A stretch of DNA of 37,773 nucleotides from JBOGFC01 sp050742155 (GTDB taxonomy: Bacteria; Actinomycetota; Acidimicrobiia; Spongiisociales; JALYHC01). The notes beneath the pieces were generated by a model. That model had not been told where the DNA came from. It saw nothing but the letters and a program-made list of their open reading frames with translations, and ran no database searches. Both the position numbers and the translations under genes were made by a program. Location: contig JBOGFC010000034.1 of the NCBI GenBank assembly GCA_050742155.1, forward strand, positions 1 through 37,773, written 5' to 3'. Positions 29,252 through 36,413 of this stretch are shown here, piece after piece (position 1 is the first letter of the stretch; each line of letters opens with the position of its first letter).

Positions 29252-31510
29252 TCAGCGCAGCGCCGCCTCCAGCAGGGCGGCGGCCCCTGCCTTGTCGAGG
29301 GGATCGTTGAAGTTGCCACACTTGGGGGACTGCACACACGACGGGCAGCCCGTCTCGCAGGGGCAGGTCCGAATGGCTTCGAGCGTCGCTCGCAGGTGCT
29401 CCTCGCCGGCCCGAAAGGCGACCGGGGCGATACCCGCCCCGCCCGGATAGCCGTCGTAGATGAAGATGGTGCCGGTGCCGGTCTGGGGGTGATGGGCGAT
29501 CGACAGGCCGCCGATGTCCCAGCGGTCGCAGATGGCGAAGAGGGGCAGCATGGCGATCCCGGCGTGCTCGGCGGCGTGCAGGGTCCCCGGGACCGCCGCC
29601 CGAGCGATGCCGGCCTCCTCGTAGAGCTCCTCCGGCACGGTGAACCAGAAGGCTTGGGTCTCGAACTCCACCGGAGGGAGATCGAGGAGCTCCAGGGAGA
29701 GCACCGTGCTGCTGCCCTGTTCCTTTCGCTGGAAGGCCACCACATGGCTCTCCACGCGGACCCGTCCCAGGTGGTGGCCGAACCGGCCCAGGCTCTCCTT
29801 GGCGTCGATCGCTATCACCTGCAGGGACTTCTCGATCTTCGGCTGGGTATAGAAATCGAGGTCCGCCGGCCGCACCCGCACCTCGTGGCGGGCCAGGTCG
29901 AGCTCTTCCACCAGGTAGGTGGCGCCCTGGTGCAGGTAGACCGCCCCGCGGTGGGTCTGGCTGAAGGCGCGTACCTCCTCGATCGTCCCGAGCAGCTGAC
30001 CGGCGCCCGCGTCGACGATGGTGTAGACCGGGCCTCCGGAGGAGCGGAGGTCGATCTCCGGGGCAGGAGGTTGCCGGTGCGCCCAGAAGAGCCGGCCTCC
30101 TCGGAGACGCAGGTGACCGGCCTGCAGGAGCTGGTTGGCGGCTTCCTCCATGCCCTCTCCGAGGTAGTCACGGTCGGCGGGCACCAGAGGAAGCTCATAG
30201 GCGGCGCATCCCGTGTGGGCCGCCACAACCAACGGGTTGTCCGGGTTCACCACCGCCGGCTCGGGGGACCGGGTGAGGACCTCTTGAGGGTGGCTCATGA
30301 AGTACTGGTCGAGGGCGTCCTCCCCGCCCACCAGGACGGCCAGTGAGCGCCGCCGCCGGCGGCCGGCCCGTCCGGCCTGCTGCCAGAGAGACGAGATCGT
30401 CCCCGGGTAGGTGTTGATGACCGCCGCGTCGAGCCCTCCCACGTCGATGCCCAGCTCCAGGGCCTCGGTGGCGGTCACCCCGAGCAGCTCGCCGGAGAAG
30501 AGGGCGGCCTCGATCCGCCGCCGGTCCTGGGGCAGGTAGCCGCCCCGGTAGGGGGCGATGCGCCCGGCCCGCTCCCCGTCCAGGCGCTGTCCGGCCCAGC
30601 GGTGGATCAGCTCGGTGGCCTTGCGGCTGCGGGAGAAGACGATGGTGTGGAGGTCGGCTCCCACCAGGTCCACGTACAGATCGGTGCTCTCGGCGAGCGA
30701 GCTCCGCCGCCGCCCTTCCCGACGGTCGTCGAGCGGAGGGTTCCAGAGGGCCAGGAGCCGCTCCCCGGCCGGCGAGTCGTCCCCCTTCACCGTCTCCACC
30801 GGCAAGCCGGCCAGCCGGGAGGCCAGCTCCCCGGGATTGCCGATCGTGGCGGAGGCGAAGACGAAGGTGGGGTGGGAACCATAGTGAGCGGCCACCCGGC
30901 GGAGCCGGCGCAGGATGTGGGCTACGTGGCTCCCGAACATGCCCCGCAGCACGTGCAGCTCGTCCACCACCACGAAGCGGAGCCGCAGCAAGAAGTCGGC
31001 CCACCGAGCGTGGTGGGGGAGGATGCCGAAGTGGAGCATGTCGGGGTTGGTCAGCACCACGTTGGCGTACCTGCGCACCCGGCGCCGCTCCTGGGGCTCG
31101 GTGTCCCCGTCGTAGGTGGCGGCCACCAGCCCCGGGATGCGGAGCTCACGGAGCGACCGCAGCTGGTCCTGGGCCAGGGCCTTGGTGGGGTAGATCAGGA
31201 AGGTGGCGGTCTTGGGGTCGGCCAGGACTCGCTCGGCGATGGGAACCTGATAGGTGAGCGACTTGCCGGAGGCGGTGCCGGAGACCAACACGGTGTGGCG
31301 GCCCTCCCGCACCCGCCTGATGCCCCGCACCTGGTGACGGTAGAGATCTCTGATGCCCCGCTCAGAGAGCCGCTCGGCCAGTACTCCCGGCAGCGGCGGG
31401 TCGAGGCGGTCGTAGATCGCTTCCCGGGCGGGGATCTCCTCCGACCAGACCAGCTGGCCCTGGTAGTCGGAGTCCTCGGTCCAGGACTCGACCATGCTCC
31501 CGACGTCCAT
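29252..31510 (-). CDS. DEAD/DEAH-box helicase with C-terminal Cys4 domain (MrfA/YprA-like)
   Basis: The 752-residue product is a superfamily 2 helicase. Motif I is SGTASGKSLTYQVP, Ia is YPTKALAQDQ, II is VVDELHV (DELH), III is FASATIGNP, and VI is WQQAGRAGRRRR. The C-terminus has the DUF1998-like region: AEHAGIAMLPLFAICDRWDIGG, then FIYDGYPGGAGI and the zinc-binding CETGCPSCVQSPKCGN. In Bacillus subtilis the related MrfA acts in repair of mitomycin C damage. Actinobacterial members beside Tad genes are annotated as the helicase of a helicase/secretion neighbourhood. ATG 31510 is preceded by TACCAT at 6 nt. It converges with the Tad operon with 17 nt between stops. Confidence 0.93.
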   Translation of the reverse strand: MDVGSMVESWTEDSDYQGQLVWSEEIPAREAIYDRLDPPLPGVLAERLSERGIRDLYRHQVRGIRRVREGRHTVLVSGTASGKSLTYQVPIAERVLADPKTATFLIYPTKALAQDQLRSLRELRIPGLVAATYDGDTEPQERRRVRRYANVVLTNPDMLHFGILPHHARWADFLLRLRFVVVDELHVLRGMFGSHVAHILRRLRRVAAHYGSHPTFVFASATIGNPGELASRLAGLPVETVKGDDSPAGERLLALWNPPLDDRREGRRRSSLAESTDLYVDLVGADLHTIVFSRSRKATELIHRWAGQRLDGERAGRIAPYRGGYLPQDRRRIEAALFSGELLGVTATEALELGIDVGGLDAAVINTYPGTISSLWQQAGRAGRRRRRSLAVLVGGEDALDQYFMSHPQEVLTRSPEPAVVNPDNPLVVAAHTGCAAYELPLVPADRDYLGEGMEEAANQLLQAGHLRLRGGRLFWAHRQPPAPEIDLRSSGGPVYTIVDAGAGQLLGTIEEVRAFSQTHRGAVYLHQGATYLVEELDLARHEVRVRPADLDFYTQPKIEKSLQVIAIDAKESLGRFGHHLGRVRVESHVVAFQRKEQGSSTVLSLELLDLPPVEFETQAFWFTVPEELYEEAGIARAAVPGTLHAAEHAGIAMLPLFAICDRWDIGGLSIAHHPQTGTGTIFIYDGYPGGAGIAPVAFRAGEEHLRATLEAIRTCPCETGCPSCVQSPKCGNFNDPLDKAGAAALLEAALR

Positions 31511-31516
31511 CGACTG

Positions 31517-31538
31517 ATGGTACCGGGGGCTCTAGCAT
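31517..31538. promoter_or_regulatory. Divergent pair of putative -10 boxes, helicase and CaCA genes
   Basis: On the minus strand TACCAT (31517-31522) lies 6 nt before the helicase ATG. On the plus strand TAGCAT (31533-31538) lies 7 nt before ATG 31546. The two start codons are only 35 nt apart and neither has a ribosome binding site. Confidence 0.5.
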
Positions 31539-31545
31539 CGCCCCG

Positions 31546-32772
31546 ATGCGCGAGTCCTCCCCCCCGTCACAGGTGTTTCCCTCGCTGGTGCCCCTCTTCC
31601 TGGCGACGGCGGCCACCCTGCCGGCCATCGCCGTCCGCCTGCGGATAGTGGAGGCACCGGTGGTGGTGGAGACGGTCTTGTTCGGGGCGGCGATCATGGC
31701 GTCGGCCTTCATCCTGACCTGGACGGCCGAGGTGGCCCAGCTCGACATCTCCCAGACCCTGGCCATCGCCGCCTTGGCCCTCATCGCCGTCCTGCCCGAG
31801 TACGCCGTCGACCTCTATTTGGCTTACTGCGCCGGGCGGGGGGAGGAGGGATGTGTCCAGCTGGCGGTGGCCAACATGACCGGCGCCAACCGGCTGCTGA
31901 TCGGGATCGGCTGGGCGGCGGTGGTGCTGGTCTACTGGTGGAAGACCCGTGAGACCAAGGTGGTGCTGCGGCCGGAGCAGCGGACCGACGTCGGCTTCCT
32001 CTTCCTGGCCACGCTGTGGGCCTTCACGATCCCGCTCCGGGGTCAGCTCTCCTTCATCGACCTGCTGGTGCTGGGCGGCCTCTTCGTGGCCTACGTGATG
32101 CGGGCCGCTCGGGAGGAGGTGGGGGAGCCGGAGTTGGTCGGCACCGCCGCCTCACTGGCCCTGCTCCCCAAGAACAGGCGGCGGGCGGCCATCGTGGCCC
32201 TCTTCCTGTTCGGGGCGGCCGTGATCCTCGGCTCCGCCGAACCCTTTGCCGAGGGCTTGCGGGAGGTGGGGAGCGAGTTCGGCATCAGCGAGTTCTTCCT
32301 CATCCAGTGGCTGGCCCCGCTCGCCTCCGAATCTCCCGAGATGATCATCGCCCTGATCTTCACCCTGCGCCTCAAGGCGGGGGTGGGCCTGGGGGCACTC
32401 ATCTCCTCCAAGGTGAACCAGTGGACGCTCCTGGTGGGAACCCTCCCCCTGGTCTTCTCGCTGGCCGGGGCGGCCGGGGGCGGGCTGCTCACGCCGATGC
32501 CCCTCGACGCCACCCAAGCGAAGGAGGTCTTCCTCACCGCCGCCCAATCCGTGTTCGCGGTGGCGGTGATCGCCAGCCTCTCGGTCTCTCGGCTGGAGGC
32601 GGTGACGCTGCTGGTCCTCTTCTTGGGCCAGTTCATCTTTCAGCACCTGCACGTCCAGTTCGCGCTGGCCTACCTGGTGCTGTTCCTCGGCATGGTGGCC
32701 TTCGGCCCAGGGGTCCGCGCCAACCTGGTGGACTCCATCAAGCACGTCCTGAGGCGGGAGGCCAGGGTCTAG
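31546..32772 (+). CDS. Ca2+/cation antiporter family (CaCA) membrane protein
   Basis: This 408-residue protein has about 10-11 membrane helices and two inverted alpha repeats. Repeat 1 is ALIAVLPEYAVDLYLAYCAG...NMTGANRLLIGIGWA and repeat 2 is APLASESPEMIIALIF...GALISSKVNQWTLLVGTLP. The conserved Glu residues in PEYAVD and ESPEMI, with the Asn in each second half, would bind Ca2+ and Na+ in this family. A cytoplasmic segment lies between helices 5 and 6 (RAAREEVGEPELVG). It probably exports calcium in exchange for protons or sodium. The first repeat is somewhat atypical, so the ion is uncertain. Confidence 0.85.
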   Translation: MRESSPPSQVFPSLVPLFLATAATLPAIAVRLRIVEAPVVVETVLFGAAIMASAFILTWTAEVAQLDISQTLAIAALALIAVLPEYAVDLYLAYCAGRGEEGCVQLAVANMTGANRLLIGIGWAAVVLVYWWKTRETKVVLRPEQRTDVGFLFLATLWAFTIPLRGQLSFIDLLVLGGLFVAYVMRAAREEVGEPELVGTAASLALLPKNRRRAAIVALFLFGAAVILGSAEPFAEGLREVGSEFGISEFFLIQWLAPLASESPEMIIALIFTLRLKAGVGLGALISSKVNQWTLLVGTLPLVFSLAGAAGGGLLTPMPLDATQAKEVFLTAAQSVFAVAVIASLSVSRLEAVTLLVLFLGQFIFQHLHVQFALAYLVLFLGMVAFGPGVRANLVDSIKHVLRREARV

Positions 32773-32778
32773 CGGGCC

Positions 32779-35082
32779 TCACACCCGGGCCGGATGATGG
32801 GCCGGCTGCAGGTGCCAGGGAACGCTGGTCACCGCCACGTGCGGCTCGAAGACGAGCGCCGCCTTGATGGCCAGCCCGGTCTGGTTGTGGAGGATCTGAC
32901 CACGCCAGGTGGGCACGATGAACTCGGGGATGATCACGCTGACGATGGTGTGCTCGGGGGTGTCGTGGCGGAGCCGCCGCACGTAACGCACCAGTGGGCC
33001 GGTGACCTCCCGGTAAGGACTGTCGACGATCTCCAGGTGCGGATGGACGGCCGCCGCCTCCCACTCCCGCTCGACGCGGGCCGTCTGCTCCTCGTCGATG
33101 TCGATGTGGATCGCCCGCACCTCCTGGGCATGGATGGCCCGGGCGTAGGCCACCGCCTGCAGGGTGGGCTGGGTGACGTCCCCGGCCACGATCACCGCCA
33201 CATGCCGTTCGATCTCCTGGTCGGGGATGCTCACCCGGGTCCGGTAACGGCGTGGCTGATGGGTGAGATCGGTCACCACCAGGCCCGGTTCGAAGAGCAG
33301 GCCGGCCTTGATGAGGAACCCGTGGCGCCGCTGCAGGAACTCGGTCCAGTGGCGCTTGCGGAGCGTCTCGGGGATGACCACGGTGAGGAAGCCGTCCGGA
33401 TGGCCCCGGCGCTCCTCCCGCAGGTAGAGGCGGACCCGGCGCACCAGCCCTCCACTGCCGGGCACGACCGTGAGCGGGTGGTCGGGATAGAGCTCGTCCC
33501 AGGTATCGAGCAGGTCGTCGTCGCCCGGCTCCCGCACGTGGGCCACCTGGAAGCTCTCCGGAGCCAGCAGCTCGGCGTAGCGGATGGCCCGCCGGGTGGT
33601 CTGTCCGGTATGGGAGACCAGCACCACCACCCGATGATGCTCCACCGAGGGAAGCCGCAGCTCCTGAACCCGGAGCTGGTCGGCCACCGCCAGGTAGTGC
33701 TTGCGGATGGTGCTCATCATCCACACGAAGGCCGGGATGGCCACCAGCACGATCCAGGCCCCGTGCACGAACTTGACGACCGACACGATCACCAGCACGA
33801 ACCCGGTGACCGCCGCCCCGAGCGCGTTGGGCAGAATCGAGTGCTTCCAGCCCGGCTCGCGGGTCGTCAGCCAGCGCCGCACCATGCTGGTCTGGCTGAG
33901 CGTGAAGCTGGTGAAGACCCCGACCACGTAGAGCTGGATGAGCCTGCTGACCTGCGCCTGGAACACCACCAGGAGCAGGATGGCCAGCAGGGCCAGGATG
34001 ACGATCCCGTTGGAGTAGACGAGCCGGTCGCCCCGATTGCGGAGCTGGCGGGGCATCAGCCTGTTGCGGGCCAGGATGGCCGAGAGGCGGGGGAAGTCCT
34101 GGTAGGCGGTGTTGGCGGCCAGGATGAGAATTCCGGCGGTGGTCACCTGCAGGACGTAGAACATGAAGCCGCCCCCGAAGGCGGTCCTCCCCACTTGTGA
34201 GATGACCGTGCCGAACTCATCGATGGTCTCCTCGCTGATCCTCACGTCGAAGAGCCTGGAGAGGATGCCGATGCCCAGGAACATGGTGATCGACATGGCC
34301 CCCATGATGGCCAGGGTGGTGGCGGCGTTCCTGGACTGAGGCGGCCGGAAGGCCGGCACTCCGTCGGCGATGGCCTCGATGCCGGTCAGAGCGGTGGAGC
34401 CGGAGGCGAAGGCCCGCAGCACCAGGAAGAGCGACAGCAGGCCGAGCTCGGAGCTGATCGTGAGGTTAGAGGAGGGGGCCTGGGGGCAGGTGCCCAGGCA
34501 GCGGTAGAGACCGGTGAGCAGCATGATCCCTACCGTGGTCACGAAGGCATAGGTGGGCATGGCGAAGAGCGTGCTCGACTCCTTCACCCCGCGCAGGTTG
34601 GCCACCGTGACCAGGACGACGAAGCCCACCGCCAGGTGGACCCGCCACGGCAGCAGGCCGGGGGCCGCCGAGGTGATGGCCGCCACCCCGGCCGCCACCG
34701 ACACCGCCACCGTGAGCACGTAGTCGGTGAGCAGAGCCGAGGCGGCCACCTTGGCCGGGCCCAGGCCGAGGTTGTCACGGGTCACCAGGAAGGCCCCACC
34801 ACCTTCCGGGTAGGCGCGCACGGTCTGGCGGTAGGAGGTGATCACCACCGCCAGCAGCAAGGCGATGGCGATGGAGATGGGGATCACCCTGGAGAAGGCC
34901 GCTACCCCGGCCAGAGCCAGCACCAGCATGATCTCCTCGGTGGCGTAGGCCACCGAGGAGAGCGGGTCGGAGGAGAAGACCGGCAGGGCCAGCGTCTTGG
35001 GGAGGAGCTGCTCGTCCTGTTGGGCGGAGGCCAGCGGCCTGCCCACCAGGCGCCGCTTCACCCGATCCCATTGCGTCAACAT
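32779..35082 (-). CDS. KimA-like APC permease with duplicated universal-stress-like C-terminal module
   Basis: Residues 1 to about 480 form a 12-helix APC-superfamily transporter. It begins LPKTLALPVFSSDPLSSVAYATEEIMLVLAL and contains RQTVRAYPEGGGAFLVTRDNLG and GSTALTGIEAIADGVPAFRPPQSRNAA, as in KimA-type K+/H+ symporters. The last 280 residues are cytoplasmic and contain two similar units of the universal-stress type. The first has TVVIPETLRKRHWTEFLQRR and IKAGLLFEPGLVVTDL; the second has SVIIPEFIVPTWRGQILHNQ and IKAALVFEPHVAVTSV. B. subtilis KimA is about 607 residues with one such region, which binds c-di-AMP. The 49-nt space upstream is too short for a ydaO-type riboswitch. It may be cotranscribed with the upstream LCP gene. 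Potassium as substrate is likely but not shown. Confidence 0.82.
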   Translation of the reverse strand: MLTQWDRVKRRLVGRPLASAQQDEQLLPKTLALPVFSSDPLSSVAYATEEIMLVLALAGVAAFSRVIPISIAIALLLAVVITSYRQTVRAYPEGGGAFLVTRDNLGLGPAKVAASALLTDYVLTVAVSVAAGVAAITSAAPGLLPWRVHLAVGFVVLVTVANLRGVKESSTLFAMPTYAFVTTVGIMLLTGLYRCLGTCPQAPSSNLTISSELGLLSLFLVLRAFASGSTALTGIEAIADGVPAFRPPQSRNAATTLAIMGAMSITMFLGIGILSRLFDVRISEETIDEFGTVISQVGRTAFGGGFMFYVLQVTTAGILILAANTAYQDFPRLSAILARNRLMPRQLRNRGDRLVYSNGIVILALLAILLLVVFQAQVSRLIQLYVVGVFTSFTLSQTSMVRRWLTTREPGWKHSILPNALGAAVTGFVLVIVSVVKFVHGAWIVLVAIPAFVWMMSTIRKHYLAVADQLRVQELRLPSVEHHRVVVLVSHTGQTTRRAIRYAELLAPESFQVAHVREPGDDDLLDTWDELYPDHPLTVVPGSGGLVRRVRLYLREERRGHPDGFLTVVIPETLRKRHWTEFLQRRHGFLIKAGLLFEPGLVVTDLTHQPRRYRTRVSIPDQEIERHVAVIVAGDVTQPTLQAVAYARAIHAQEVRAIHIDIDEEQTARVEREWEAAAVHPHLEIVDSPYREVTGPLVRYVRRLRHDTPEHTIVSVIIPEFIVPTWRGQILHNQTGLAIKAALVFEPHVAVTSVPWHLQPAHHPARV

Positions 35083-35131
35083 CGCTGCCTAGAGCTTGCG
35101 CCGAAACAGATGAGGATACAACTCGCCTCGA

Positions 35132-36328
35132 TTACGGAGGAGGAGTGAGCATCCCGTCGCCCAGGTCGGCGAAGACCTGTTGGGCGCCGTCTCCCAGGAA
35201 GACGACACTGGCCCGGCCCACGTTGCCGACCGAGCCGGGCACCACGTGGTTGGGCACCAGGCCGGGGTCCAGCTCGTAGGCGGTGGCGGCCAGGGTGACC
35301 AGGTTCTCCAGGGGGAGGTCGGTGGTGACGAACTGCGTCAGGATGGAGAGCAGATGGGGCAGCATGCCGATCCCCTGCCCGGCCGCTCGTCCCAGCGCCC
35401 CCTTGATGAGGTCTCCCTGGTGCAGCGAGCGCGTCAAGTCGCCGCCGGGGATGTGGCGGTTGCGGGCATAGGCGAGGGCGTTGGCCCCGTCCAGGTCGCG
35501 CGGGCCGGGCTCGAAGTACGCCTGGGAGGCCACGTCGGCCATGGCGAAGGGGATCTCCACCGGCACGCCGCCGAAGGCGTTGACCAGGCCGTCGAAGCCG
35601 GCGAACCCGGTGAGGAGGTAGCCCTCCAGGGGAAGGCCGGTCAGGTTGCGGGCCGTCTCCAGCACCCCCTGGGGCCCATGCGGTGGCATGACGTCGGTGA
35701 GCTTGCTGCGCCCCCCGGAGGGGGTCTGCACCCAGGAGTCCCGCGGAATCCCCACGATCGCCCCCGCCTTCTGGGCGGGGACCGCGGTCAGGATGTGGAG
35801 GCTGTCGGCCCGCAAGGTGGGCGGATCCTCGCCGGGGCGGGCGTCGGAGCCGATCACGAACGCCATCCGCAGCGGCGGGCCGTACCAGGCGGCCTTCCCC
35901 AGACCGGCCAGCTTGGCCCCCACCACCCGCCAGCCCGCCCCCTCGTCCACCGCCAGCACCACGTCGTCACCGGCGGTCACCGCCGCGGCCTGCCCGTTCA
36001 GCACCGGGGCCGTCGAAGCCGCCCCTTGCACCGTCAGAGTGGGGGTGACCCCCAGGTCGGAGAGGTGGGCCACCAGTCCCTCGGGGAGCGGCGGCGGGGT
36101 CGACGCCGCCGGGTCCATGGCCCAGCCGTACAGAGCCGTCACCGCCCTCATCAGTCCTTCGGGCGCCCCCTCGACGGCCACCTGGAGCGGAGGGGTGGTG
36201 GTCGTGGTCGTGCTGGAGGTGGTGGTGGTCGTGCTCGTGGTGGTGGAGGTCGTGGTCGGTGCGGCGGCCCGGGTGCAGGCGGCGGCCGCCAGCAAGAGGA
36301 GGATGAGGGAGCCCTGACCTCGTCGCAT
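35132..36328 (-). CDS. LytR-CpsA-Psr family lipoprotein
   Basis: From ATG 36328 the 398-residue protein has a lipoprotein signal (MRRGQGSLILLLLAAAAC, lipid Cys18) and a Thr/Ser-rich linker (residues about 23-50). The LCP catalytic domain follows: VIGSDARPGEDPPTLRADSL, VGIPRDSWVQ, GFDGLVNAFGGVPVEIP, and the Arg-rich YARNRHIPGGDLTRSLHQG. LCP enzymes transfer glycopolymers from lipid carriers to peptidoglycan. Most are single-pass membrane proteins, so lipid anchoring is a variation. The open frame extends to 36421, but that would overlap the divergent pyrophosphatase gene and hide the lipobox. A TAAAGT box lies 10 nt upstream. Confidence 0.88.
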   Translation of the reverse strand: MRRGQGSLILLLLAAAACTRAAAPTTTSTTTSTTTTTSSTTTTTTPPLQVAVEGAPEGLMRAVTALYGWAMDPAASTPPPLPEGLVAHLSDLGVTPTLTVQGAASTAPVLNGQAAAVTAGDDVVLAVDEGAGWRVVGAKLAGLGKAAWYGPPLRMAFVIGSDARPGEDPPTLRADSLHILTAVPAQKAGAIVGIPRDSWVQTPSGGRSKLTDVMPPHGPQGVLETARNLTGLPLEGYLLTGFAGFDGLVNAFGGVPVEIPFAMADVASQAYFEPGPRDLDGANALAYARNRHIPGGDLTRSLHQGDLIKGALGRAAGQGIGMLPHLLSILTQFVTTDLPLENLVTLAATAYELDPGLVPNHVVPGSVGNVGRASVVFLGDGAQQVFADLGDGMLTPPP

Positions 36329-36413
36329 GAAGGGCGGCACTTTAGGCGCTTCCCGTCTTGGTCTGGGAGGATCTATAGCCTCAGAATCGCTTATCAGAAC
36401 GGGGAGACCGAGC

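Noticed and set aside
35083..35131. ydaO-type c-di-AMP riboswitch before the KimA-like gene
   Set aside because: Only 49 nt separate it from the upstream gene, too short for the aptamer, and no conserved riboswitch core is visible.
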